NCBI GenBank assembly: GCA_040220415.1
Contig: JAVJUV010000164.1
Coordinates: 1-64,000 of the forward strand
Length of the DNA stretch: 64,000 bases
Source: JAVJUV01 sp040220415
GTDB taxonomy: Bacteria; Pseudomonadota; Alphaproteobacteria; Rhodobacterales; Rhodobacteraceae
Reading direction: 5' to 3'
The notes beneath the pieces are model-generated. The model was not told where the DNA came from and did no database searches. It saw only the letters and a list, made by a program, of their open reading frames with translations. This document shows, one piece after another, positions 26,626-34,931 of this stretch. Each line of letters opens with the position of its first letter. Position 1 is the stretch's first letter. A program made the position numbers and the translations under genes.

Positions 26626-27993
26626 ATGACGGGCGACCAGACGGTATCCGAGCGGTTTTCGCAATTCCTTGCGACCGTGACGCTGGACAGTCTTCCCGCC
26701 GAGGCCGTCGATATCGCGGTCCGCGACCTGATCGACGCCGCCGGTCTCTGCGTGGCGGCGCGCAACACCGAGTATATCGGCAAGCTGGTGGCCTCGGCCG
26801 AAGACGGCCGCTGCACCGCGATCGGCATCGCCCGGCCGCTGGACGCCGCGGGCGCGGCCTTCGTCGGCGGCGTCGCCATCCACGGCGAGGATTTCGACGA
26901 CACGCTGGAAGGCGCGCCGATCCGCGTCGGCGCGATGGTGATCCCCGCCGTCCTCGCCGCCGCCGAGCGCTACGGCCTCGGCGGCGAACGCGCGCTGCTG
27001 GGCGTCGTCGCGGGGCTGGAGGCCGTCTGCCGCCTGAACCACGTCGCGGCGGGCCACATGCACCGCGCGGGCTTCCACCCCGTGGGCGTCATCGGCGCGC
27101 TTGGCGCGGCGGCGGGCGTGTCGGTCGCGCTTGGCCTCAACCGCGACCGCACTGCGGCTGCCTTCGGCATCGCCGCCAGTTTCTCGTCCGGCATCCTCGA
27201 ATACCTGACCGACGGGGCCTGGACCAAGCGGCTGCATCCCGGCTGGGCCGCGCAATCGGGCCTTCGCGCCGCGCTGATCGCCCGCGAGGGCTTTTTCGCG
27301 CCCCGCACCGTCTTCGAGGGCGGGCACAACTTCTTCAAGACCTTCGCCCCCACCGCAACGCCCGACTACAGCCACCTGACCGAGGGTCTGGGCGACGACT
27401 GGTACATGACCCGTATCGTCTTCAAACCATACGCCTGCGGAACGATGATCCACCCCTACATCGACTGCGCCCGGCGGCTGGCAAGGGACGGCATCCGTGC
27501 CGAAGAGATCGACAGCATCCTCTGCGACACCGGCGAGGGCCTCGTCCATCGCCTGTGGGAGCCTCTCGCCGCCAAGCACCGCCCGCCGTCAGGCTACGCC
27601 GCCAAGTTCTCGATGCCCTTCTGCATGGCCATCGGGTTCTACGACGACGATGCGGGCCTGGCCGAGTTCGACGACAGCGTCGTGACCCGGCCCGAGTTGC
27701 TGGCGCTGGCGGGCAAGATCAGATACCGGATCGACCCGAAGAACGACTATCCCCGGAACTACACCGGCGATCTCGAGGTGCGCCTGACCTCCGGAAAGGT
27801 CCTGACATATCACCAGCCGCACATGCGCGGCGGACAGCACGAACCGCTGACGGACACCGAGATCGAGCGCAAGTTCTTCTCGAACGCCGAATTCGGCGAC
27901 TGGCCCCGCGACCGGGCCGAAATGCTGCTGACCTTCTGCAAGAACCTGGGCAACGTCCCCGATCTCGGCGGCCTGTCCGCCTTCCGGGGCTGA
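26626..27993 (+). CDS. MmgE/PrpD-family protein 3
   Basis: A 455-residue MmgE/PrpD member with the catalytic set known from cis-aconitate decarboxylase-type proteins: HGEDFDDTLEGAP (Asp/Thr loop), AGFHPVGVIGALGAAAG (His), DGAWTKRLHPGWAAQSG (Lys/His) and FKPYACGTMIHPYIDC (Lys). The start at MTGDQT was preferred because the upstream Met at 26551 lies in operator site 4. It is followed 4 bases later by a close relative with the same blocks, so the two may form a heteromer or act in sequence. Confidence 0.88.
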   Translation: MTGDQTVSERFSQFLATVTLDSLPAEAVDIAVRDLIDAAGLCVAARNTEYIGKLVASAEDGRCTAIGIARPLDAAGAAFVGGVAIHGEDFDDTLEGAPIRVGAMVIPAVLAAAERYGLGGERALLGVVAGLEAVCRLNHVAAGHMHRAGFHPVGVIGALGAAAGVSVALGLNRDRTAAAFGIAASFSSGILEYLTDGAWTKRLHPGWAAQSGLRAALIAREGFFAPRTVFEGGHNFFKTFAPTATPDYSHLTEGLGDDWYMTRIVFKPYACGTMIHPYIDCARRLARDGIRAEEIDSILCDTGEGLVHRLWEPLAAKHRPPSGYAAKFSMPFCMAIGFYDDDAGLAEFDDSVVTRPELLALAGKIRYRIDPKNDYPRNYTGDLEVRLTSGKVLTYHQPHMRGGQHEPLTDTEIERKFFSNAEFGDWPRDRAEMLLTFCKNLGNVPDLGGLSAFRG

Positions 27994-28003
27994 AAGGATG
28001 ACG

Positions 28004-29380
28004 ATGACGCACGACCGAACGGTTTCCGGCACGCTGGCCGACTGGATCGCGGACCTGGCCCTGGATGACGTCCCGGCAAGGGCACAAGGCGCGACGATCA
28101 ACACCGTGATCGACACCGTGGCGCTGACCGTCGCAGCACTCGACACCGACTACGGAAAGGCCGTCCGCACCGCCTTCGATTCTCGGGGCGACTGCACGGT
28201 CTGGGGCCTTGCCGAAGGCTTCGATGCCGCCAGCGCCGCCGTGATCAACGGCACCTGCGGCCACGGCGAGGATTACGACAACACCTTCGAGGGCTGCCCC
28301 GTCCATTCCGGCGTCGTCATCGTCCCCGCCCTCTTCGCGGCGGGCCAGGCGTTGGGGCTCTCGAACCGCGACGTGGCGCGAGGTCTCGTCGTGGGGATCG
28401 AAATCGCCAACCGACTTGGCGTGGTCGCGGGCAAGGGCGTCCACTCAGCCGGCTTCCACCCGACCGCCATCCTGGGCACGATGGGTGCCGCTGCCGGCAT
28501 CGCCGCCGCGATGGGCCAGACGCCCGCCCAGATCCGCGACAGCCTGGGCGTTGCGGGGTCGATGTCGGCGGGGATCATCGAATACCTGGCCGATGGCAGC
28601 TGGACCAAGCGCATGCACGCCGGCTGGGCCGCGCAATCCGGCCTGCGCGCCGCCCGGATGGGCGCGGCGGGCTTCAAGGGCCCCGGCACGGTCTTCGAGG
28701 GCGTCCACGGCCTTTACGCGGCCTTCGCCCCGTCGATCACGCCCGACTTCGCACCGCTGACGGATGACCTCGGCACGGTCTGGCAATCCGCCAACGTCGC
28801 CTTCAAACCCTATGCCTGCGGAACCATGACGCAACCCTTCATCGACTGTGCCATCCGGCTGCGCGAAAGGGGCGTCGACCCGGCGGCGATCACCCGCATC
28901 ACCTGCGAAGTGGGCGAAGGCACCGTCCACCGGCTTTGGGAGCCTCTGGCGCTGAAACAGAAACCGCCGGGCGCCTATGCCGCCAAGTTCTCTTCGCCCT
29001 ACACGATCGCCGCGGGCCTGATCTATGGCGGCGCGGGGCTGGCCGAATTCACCGACGCCGCCGTCGCCGCGCCCCATGTCCGCGAGCTGATGTCGAAGAT
29101 ATTCTACGTCATCAACCCCGACGACGAATACCCTAAGAACTATACTGGCCACATCCGCGCCGAACTGGCCGACGGCAGCGTCGTCGAAGAACGCCAGGGT
29201 CAGTTGCGCGGCGGCACGAAAGAGCCGATGACCGACGACGAGATCCTGGCCAAGGCCCGCGCCAACCTGGTCTTCGCCGGACGCTCCGCCGGGGCCGCAG
29301 AGACGCTTGGCGCCTTTGCGCACGGTCTCTTCACTGACACCGCTGCCTTCGACGCCCGCCCCCTCGGCGCGCTCGACTGA
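28004..29380 (+). CDS. MmgE/PrpD-family protein 4
   Basis: A 458-residue protein clearly homologous to the preceding gene: HGEDYDNTFEGCP, SAGFHPTAILGTMGAAAG, DGSWTKRMHAGWAAQSG and FKPYACGTMTQPFIDC occupy the same places. All active-site blocks are kept, so it is not a decayed copy. The start at 28004 is preferred over the Met two codons upstream (27998) because GAAAGG then has normal spacing. Its stop overlaps the start of the TauE/SafE gene. Confidence 0.88.
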   Translation: MTHDRTVSGTLADWIADLALDDVPARAQGATINTVIDTVALTVAALDTDYGKAVRTAFDSRGDCTVWGLAEGFDAASAAVINGTCGHGEDYDNTFEGCPVHSGVVIVPALFAAGQALGLSNRDVARGLVVGIEIANRLGVVAGKGVHSAGFHPTAILGTMGAAAGIAAAMGQTPAQIRDSLGVAGSMSAGIIEYLADGSWTKRMHAGWAAQSGLRAARMGAAGFKGPGTVFEGVHGLYAAFAPSITPDFAPLTDDLGTVWQSANVAFKPYACGTMTQPFIDCAIRLRERGVDPAAITRITCEVGEGTVHRLWEPLALKQKPPGAYAAKFSSPYTIAAGLIYGGAGLAEFTDAAVAAPHVRELMSKIFYVINPDDEYPKNYTGHIRAELADGSVVEERQGQLRGGTKEPMTDDEILAKARANLVFAGRSAGAAETLGAFAHGLFTDTAAFDARPLGALD

Positions 29381-30132
29381 TGGAGAACCTGTTCGGCCTT
29401 GGCCCCGGCATGACCGCGCTGGCGTTCCTGGTCGCCGTCGCGGCAGGTGCCGTCGGCGCCGTTGCCGGCATGGGCTCGGGCCTTCTGATGACGCTTTTCA
29501 TCACGCCGATCATCGGCGCGAAGGCGGTCGTCCCGGTGATCTCGGTGGTGATGCTGATCACCAACGCCAGCCGGGTCTGGGTCTACCGAGACGCGCTGGT
29601 CGGACCGAAGATCTGGCTGATCGCCGGCATCGCGATCCCGGCCTCGGCCCTTGGCGCGCTGCTCTACGTCCGCCTCGACGGCATCTTCGTGCAGGTCATG
29701 CTGGGCCTTGTCCTGATGCTGTCCATTCCGCTCCGGCGCTGGATGGACCGCAGGAAGCTGACGCCCGGACGCCCCCAGATCGTCGCCGTCTCGGGCATCT
29801 TCGGCTTTCTTTCCTCGATGATCGTGGGCGCGGGCATCCTGGTCATCCCGATGCTGATGGGTCTTGGCCTCGCCGGACCCGCACTGATCGCCACCGACGC
29901 GGCCATCGCGGTGCTGGTCAACTTCGCCAAGGTGATTTTCTTCGGATCGCTCGACGCGATGACGATGGACCTGTTCCTGCTTGCGCTGATGCTGGGCCTT
30001 GCGGGCATTCCCGGCACCTGGGCCGGCGCCTGGGTGGTCAACCGCACCTCGATCCGCGTGCATACCCTGGCGATCGAGGCGCTGATCGTGCTCGGCGGCC
30101 TGTCGCTGGTGGCGGGCGCCCTTCTGAATTGA
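29380..30132 (+). CDS. TauE/SafE-family membrane permease
   Basis: A 250-residue protein of about eight membrane helices with the family's two-repeat design: GAVGAVAGMGSGLLMTLFITPIIGAKAVVPV in the first half and GIFGFLSSMIVGAGILVIPMLMGLG in the second. Relatives are linked to export of sulfite, sulfoacetate or other anions, though many members are uncharacterised. Translation is coupled to MmgE/PrpD 4, and a rhodanese-like gene follows 16 bases later, hinting at sulfur-containing products. Confidence 0.88.
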   Translation: MENLFGLGPGMTALAFLVAVAAGAVGAVAGMGSGLLMTLFITPIIGAKAVVPVISVVMLITNASRVWVYRDALVGPKIWLIAGIAIPASALGALLYVRLDGIFVQVMLGLVLMLSIPLRRWMDRRKLTPGRPQIVAVSGIFGFLSSMIVGAGILVIPMLMGLGLAGPALIATDAAIAVLVNFAKVIFFGSLDAMTMDLFLLALMLGLAGIPGTWAGAWVVNRTSIRVHTLAIEALIVLGGLSLVAGALLN

Positions 30133-30148
30133 CCGGAGACAGCGACCG

Positions 30149-31705
30149 ATGACCAAGACCATCACGCCCGAAGAAGCGATGGACCGGCTGTCCACGGTGG
30201 CCGAGATCGCCTTCGTCGACCTCCGCGAAGCGGGCCCTTTTTCGGAAGGTCACCCGCTGTTCGCCGCTCCCTGCCCCTGGAGCGGGTTCGAGACTGCGAT
30301 CACCCACCTGGTTCCCCGCCGGACGACGCCCGTGCTGCTGATCGACGGCGGTGACGGGATCGCCCAGCAGGCGGCCGAGGCGCTGAACGGCATGGGCTAT
30401 CCGGAGGTCGCGACCGTCGGCGGCGGCGCGCCGGCCTGGGCGGCGGCGGGCTTTACACTTTTCAAGGGCGTCCACGTTCCCTCCAAGACGCTGGGCGAAC
30501 TGGCCGAAGAGGTGCTGCATCCCAGCGCCCTGCCCCCCGCCACGCTGGCGGAATGGCTGGCCGACGGGCGCGATTTCCTTTTCTACGACTGCCGCCCCGC
30601 CTCCGAGCACCGGACGATGACGGTGCCGGGCGCCGGCTGGATGCCGAACGGCGAACTGCCGCACCGGCTGGACATGCTGCCCCCGGGGGTGCCGATCGTC
30701 GTGACCTGCGCCGGCCGGACCCGCGGCATCGTCGGTGCGGCCACGCTGGGGCTGGTCGCCCCGGACCGCCCGGTGCACTGGCTGGAAGACGGCACCCAGG
30801 GCTGGCGGCTGGCGGGCTTCGAGCTGTCCTTCGGCAATGCCCCGGCCGACCTGCCGCGCCTCGACGACACATCGGCCGCCAGAACACGGGCACGGGCCGA
30901 CGACTTCATGACCGCGCAGGGCATCCCCCTGGCCACCGCGGCGGACGTCGCCTCGATGCAGGACGACCCGGGCCGCACGACCTTCCTTTTCGACGTCCGC
31001 GACCCCGCCGACACCGCCTCCGCCCGCCTGCCCGGCTTCGCGCCCGCGCCGGTCGTGACCCTGGTTCAGGCAACCGACACGCTGATGGCGGTTCGGCGGG
31101 CGCGGGTCGTCCTTGCCGACGACCTGGGACTGCGGGGCGCCGTCGCCGCCTGGTGGCTGCGCGCGCTTGGCCATGACGCACACGTCGCGCTCGTGTCCGA
31201 CGACTTGCGCGCCATCGCCCCGGTAAAGACACCTGTCCCAAACGTCGATCCCCTGCCGCGCATCGGCGCGAAGGCGGCGCTGAGCGATGTCGCGCAAGGC
31301 CGCGCCCGATTCATCGACGTCAGGTCATCCTCCGACCATGCCGCCGGCCACGTGGCCGGCGCGCTCTGGTCGATCCGCCCGCATCTCTCGCGGATACCCG
31401 CCACGCCGTCCCGTATCTACCTGATCGGAGACGATACACCGCGCGCCGATCTCGCCGGCCGGACGCTGCACCACCTGGGCCGCAGCGGCACCATGATCGT
31501 CGAGGGCGGTATGCCCGCGTTGAAGGCGGCCGGCGCCACCATCGACCGATGCCCGCCGATGCAACTGGCCCAGGCCTGCGACGTGACCAGCTTCGCGCAC
31601 GGGCGCCACGAAGGGAACGCGGAAGCCTCGCGGCAATACCTGGCGTGGGAAAAGGGGCTTGTCGGCCAGCTCGGCCAGGTCGAACGCGCCGCCTTCCGGC
31701 TCTGA
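30149..31705 (+). CDS. Four-domain rhodanese-like protein
   Basis: A 518-residue protein made of four rhodanese-homology domains, roughly residues 1-110, 130-240, 260-365 and 385-490. Only domain 2 has an active-site cysteine loop (VVTCAGRTRGIVG). The equivalent loops of domains 1, 3 and 4 read LIDGGDGIA, VLADDLGLRG and LIGDDTPRA, without Cys, so they are probably structural or binding modules. Rhodaneses transfer sulfane sulfur; multi-domain forms with a single live site are known. No signal peptide is visible, so the protein is probably cytoplasmic. Last gene of the MmgE/PrpD 3 operon. Confidence 0.87.
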   Translation: MTKTITPEEAMDRLSTVAEIAFVDLREAGPFSEGHPLFAAPCPWSGFETAITHLVPRRTTPVLLIDGGDGIAQQAAEALNGMGYPEVATVGGGAPAWAAAGFTLFKGVHVPSKTLGELAEEVLHPSALPPATLAEWLADGRDFLFYDCRPASEHRTMTVPGAGWMPNGELPHRLDMLPPGVPIVVTCAGRTRGIVGAATLGLVAPDRPVHWLEDGTQGWRLAGFELSFGNAPADLPRLDDTSAARTRARADDFMTAQGIPLATAADVASMQDDPGRTTFLFDVRDPADTASARLPGFAPAPVVTLVQATDTLMAVRRARVVLADDLGLRGAVAAWWLRALGHDAHVALVSDDLRAIAPVKTPVPNVDPLPRIGAKAALSDVAQGRARFIDVRSSSDHAAGHVAGALWSIRPHLSRIPATPSRIYLIGDDTPRADLAGRTLHHLGRSGTMIVEGGMPALKAAGATIDRCPPMQLAQACDVTSFAHGRHEGNAEASRQYLAWEKGLVGQLGQVERAAFRL

Positions 31706-31727
31706 GATGCGGCCGACGCGATCTCAG
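31702..31727. terminator. Candidate bidirectional terminator
   Basis: CTGAGAT and ATCTCAG pair across a GC-rich 12-base loop in the short gap between the convergent rhodanese and CMD-family genes. The stem overlaps the rhodanese stop codon. There is no long T tract. Confidence 0.4.
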
Positions 31728-32308
31728 TCGCGGAACATCCGCTCCGGCGGAATGTCCAGCACCGGCAACTCGGGTCCGTCGCCATCCGGCACCTGGAACA
31801 CGTTGATGGTCATCGAAATCAGCGTGTAATACCCGCAGATCCCCACCAGGTCGATCACGCCTTGCTGGCCGATGGCTGCCAGAACCGCGTCATAGGCAGC
31901 GTCCGACATCCCGCGGTCGCGGTGCAACTCCACCGCCGCGTCGAAGACGGCCTGCTGGGCCCCGTCGCCGAACGCCGGCCTCTCGGCCCTGCCGATCGCC
32001 CCGATAGCCTCTGCCGGCAGCCCCGCTTCCGCGGCGATGGGGGCGTGATGCACCCATTCGAATCCCGACGACCAGATCCGCGCTGTCACCAGGATCGCAA
32101 GTTCGGACAAGACCGGCGGCAGGACCGTGCTGTAGCGCACGAAACCGCCAAGCGCCTGCGCCCGGTCTGCCAGTTCGGGCGAATGCAGCCAGACCCGAAG
32201 CGGGCCCACGACCTCGCCCCGCGGACCCGACACGATGCGGTCGTAGACCTCGCGCTGACGCGCGTTCAGCGTGGCCTCGTCCAGCACCGGATAGCGATGT
32301 TTCGTCAA
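31724..32308 (-). CDS. Carboxymuconolactone decarboxylase (CMD) family protein
   Basis: A 194-residue helical protein of the CMD/AhpD-like superfamily: LPPVLSELAILVTARIWSSGFEWVHHAPIAAEAGLPAEAI contains the conserved core, but the CxxC of AhpD peroxidases is absent, so a decarboxylase or other hydrolytic role is more likely than a redox one. It shares a 4-base overlap with the flavin reductase gene upstream, forming a two-gene operon. Confidence 0.85.
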   Translation of the reverse strand: MTKHRYPVLDEATLNARQREVYDRIVSGPRGEVVGPLRVWLHSPELADRAQALGGFVRYSTVLPPVLSELAILVTARIWSSGFEWVHHAPIAAEAGLPAEAIGAIGRAERPAFGDGAQQAVFDAAVELHRDRGMSDAAYDAVLAAIGQQGVIDLVGICGYYTLISMTINVFQVPDGDGPELPVLDIPPERMFRD

Positions 32309-32805
32309 GCGTTGCCGCCCCGCGGAAGCTGCTTCATCGAGCCACGGAAGAACATCAGCGCGTCACCCTCGCAAGCGAAAAAGTCGGTGATCTCGCCTAC
32401 GACGATCTTGTGATCACCGCCCTCCATGATCGACCACTTGCGGCATTCGAAACTGGCCAGCGCGCCCTCGATCACCGGCACGCCATTGCCGCCCTCGCGC
32501 CAGTCCACGCCGTCGAACTTGTCCTTCAGCGGCTTGGCGAACTGCCAGGCCAGATGTTCCTGGTCGGCCGACAGCACGTTGACGGTAAACGTCTCCTGCG
32601 CTTCGAACCATCGGCAGCTTACCTGCTGGCATCCGACCGAGAACAACAGAAGCGGTGGATCCAGGCTCAGCGACGAGAACGAGTTGACCGTGATCCCGGT
32701 GGGCCGGCCCTCGGCATCGCGCAGGGTGACAACGGTTACGCCCGAGGGAAAACACCCGAAGGCGTCCCGCAGACGTTTGGTGAAATCCTGGGTCGTGTCC
32801 AGCAT
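32305..32805 (-). CDS. Flavin reductase-like (FMN-binding split-barrel) protein
   Basis: A 166-residue flavin reductase of the HpaC/RutF type: FGCFPSGVTVVTLRDAEGRPTGITVNSFSSLSLDPPLLLFSV is the flavin-binding core, followed by FTVNVLSADQEHLAWQFAK and GDHKIVVGEITDF. It would supply reduced flavin to a monooxygenase; a candidate partner is the luciferase-like protein at 38377. The start at MLDTTQ has AAGGG at good spacing; an in-frame Met at 32829 would add eight residues. Divergent from the LysR gene. Confidence 0.88.
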   Translation of the reverse strand: MLDTTQDFTKRLRDAFGCFPSGVTVVTLRDAEGRPTGITVNSFSSLSLDPPLLLFSVGCQQVSCRWFEAQETFTVNVLSADQEHLAWQFAKPLKDKFDGVDWREGGNGVPVIEGALASFECRKWSIMEGGDHKIVVGEITDFFACEGDALMFFRGSMKQLPRGGNA

Positions 32806-32916
32806 GTCGAAACCCTTGGGCTGATCCATGCAGGGCAACCTAGTGCAGCCATTGCATCTTTCAAAATGATGATTTGGCATTTCCTTTATTCGAAAAATGT
32901 ATACTAGATTCGCCCT

Positions 32917-33864
32917 ATGCCATTGCCCAGGATCACCATTCGCAGCCTTCAGGCCCTGCTTGCGGTCTACGAGGAACAATCGTTCAGCCGCGCGGCCGAG
33001 CGCGAGAACGCGACCCAGTCGGGCATGTCCACGCAGGTCAAGAAACTGGAAACGCTTCTGGGCACCCCGCTGCTGACCCGCGGCAAGGGCACGCTGGACC
33101 TCACTCCTGCCGGCGAGATCGTCTACGAACGCGGCCGTCACATCCTCAAGGCATTGTTCGAACTCGAGGAAAAACTCGATTCGCTTGACCGCAGCGTGTC
33201 GGGATCGATCCGTGTTGGCGTCATTCCCACCCTGACCCGCGCCGTGCTGCCCCGGGCCCTCGGCCGGTTCCGCGCCGCCTATCCCGATGTCGAAGTCTCG
33301 GTGATAGAAGAATACTCCTTCTCGCTGATGCGCCGCGTGGCGATGGGCGAACTCGACTGGGCGGCGGTGCCCGCGGGCGACCTTCTGAGCGGGCTGAAAG
33401 CCACCTACCTCGCCTCCGACACCGAGGTGCTTGCGGTCCCGCCAGGCGCGCTGCCCGATCATCCGAATCTCAGCCCGGTTAAGCCCGGCGAACTGACCGG
33501 GCTCAACCTGATTCTGCCCTCTTCCATCAACGTCCGCCGGCGCGGGCTCGAGCAGTATTTCAGCAGTCACGGCGTCGAACCGGGCGAGGTCATGGACATG
33601 GACGCCATGCTGGGCACGCTGGAACTGATCGCCGGGGGCGACTGGTGCGCCATCCTGCCCGCCGCGATCTGCCACAACGATCTTGCCGGCGACCGGCGCA
33701 AGCTGCACCCGCTGGTCGATCCGCCGATCCGCACCGATTACGTGATCGTCCACAAGGCCGAAAAGGCGCTCAGCCGCGCGGCCGACCTGTTGTTCGAAGA
33801 CCTGAAAAGCGCAGCGATGGAACTGCGCCAAGACTGGGACCTCACCATAGAAGGGAGAACTTGA
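32917..33864 (+). CDS. LysR-family transcription regulator
   Basis: A 315-residue LysR protein. The N-terminal helix-turn-helix is in TIRSLQALLAVYEEQSFSRAAERENATQSGMSTQVKKLETLLG (about 6-48), followed by the effector domain from GSIRVGVIPTLTRAVLPRAL. It is divergent from the flavin reductase/CMD operon across an AT-rich gap (32830-32916) and overlaps the next gene by one base, so it may control both sides. Confidence 0.93.
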   Translation: MPLPRITIRSLQALLAVYEEQSFSRAAERENATQSGMSTQVKKLETLLGTPLLTRGKGTLDLTPAGEIVYERGRHILKALFELEEKLDSLDRSVSGSIRVGVIPTLTRAVLPRALGRFRAAYPDVEVSVIEEYSFSLMRRVAMGELDWAAVPAGDLLSGLKATYLASDTEVLAVPPGALPDHPNLSPVKPGELTGLNLILPSSINVRRRGLEQYFSSHGVEPGEVMDMDAMLGTLELIAGGDWCAILPAAICHNDLAGDRRKLHPLVDPPIRTDYVIVHKAEKALSRAADLLFEDLKSAAMELRQDWDLTIEGRT

Positions 33865-34862
33865 TGCTGAATGTAGGGATCGTTGGTTTTGGCTGGTGGG
33901 GACGCCACATCGCGACGCGGCTTGCCGGTCACGACGGCTTCGCCGTGCGCTCGGTCGCCGAGCCGGAAACCGCGCTTCACGACGAAATCCGCACACTGGG
34001 TATCGCCCCGGTACCCGATCTCGACGACATCCTTGCCGACAGTGCGGTCGAGGCCGTGATCCTGACCTCTCCCAACGTGCTGCACGATGCGCAGGTCGCG
34101 GCCTGCGTCGCCGCCGGAAAGCACGTCTTCTGCGAAAAACCCCTGTCGCTGACCGCCGAGGGCGCGCGCGCCAGCGTCGCGGCCGCAAGGGACGCGGGCC
34201 TTGTCCTCGGCATCGGCCACGAACGCCGCTACGAACCCGCGATCCAGGCGCTGAAGACGCTGCTGGACGAGGGTGCGCTTGGCACCGTCATGCACGCCGA
34301 GATGGCCTTTTCTCACAACAAGCTGAAACATCTCGACGCAAACAGTTGGCGCACCTCGAAAAAACACGCTCCCGCTGCGGGCATGACGCAGATGGGAATC
34401 CACCTGACCGACCTGCTGATCTGGTTCTTCGGCCCCGTGGCAAGCGTCCACGCGATCACCGCCGACCGCGAACTGGGCTGGGAGACAGGCGACATGGTCG
34501 TGGTCCAGCTTGGCTTCAAGGCGGGTATGACGGCGCAGATGCAGGCCATCCTGAACACGCCGCATTTCCTGAGAACCCATGTCTTCGGCTCGCACGAATG
34601 GGTCGAGATCCGGAACGCCACCCACCCCGACACGCCCGGCGGACGCGTCGACATGACCCGCTACTGCGCCCTCGACGATCAGGACGCGCGCAGTTTCGAC
34701 TGGACCGACGCGGTCACCGCCAATCTTCTGAATTTCTCGGCCGCGATCCGGGGCGAGGCCCGGTATCTCTTTTCGGATGCCGAAAAGATCCACAATATCG
34801 AGGTGTTGGAGGCCATAGTGAAATCTGCCGAAACCGGCGAAGCCGTGCGCATGAACGATTGA
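33864..34862 (+). CDS. Gfo/Idh/MocA-family oxidoreductase
   Basis: A 332-residue NAD(P)-dependent dehydrogenase. The Rossmann motif GIVGFGWWGRHIATRL (about 4-19) opens the protein; HVFCEKPLSLTAEGA carries the EKP signature (about residues 95). The family includes sugar, inositol and aromatic dihydrodiol dehydrogenases. The start at 33864 follows AAGGGAGAAC and overlaps the LysR stop (TGATG). The reduced divergence of its active site does not indicate a substrate. Confidence 0.91.
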   Translation: MLNVGIVGFGWWGRHIATRLAGHDGFAVRSVAEPETALHDEIRTLGIAPVPDLDDILADSAVEAVILTSPNVLHDAQVAACVAAGKHVFCEKPLSLTAEGARASVAAARDAGLVLGIGHERRYEPAIQALKTLLDEGALGTVMHAEMAFSHNKLKHLDANSWRTSKKHAPAAGMTQMGIHLTDLLIWFFGPVASVHAITADRELGWETGDMVVVQLGFKAGMTAQMQAILNTPHFLRTHVFGSHEWVEIRNATHPDTPGGRVDMTRYCALDDQDARSFDWTDAVTANLLNFSAAIRGEARYLFSDAEKIHNIEVLEAIVKSAETGEAVRMND

Positions 34863-34931
34863 CGCACGCAGACGTTTTGCGTTCCGCCCCATTCCCGTCT
34901 ATCGGTGAAGACCTTCGAACGGTGATGCCCC

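Noticed and set aside
29380..30132. TauE/SafE permease as proof of sulfonate metabolism
   Set aside because: The family has many non-sulfur or unknown roles; kept only as a hint.
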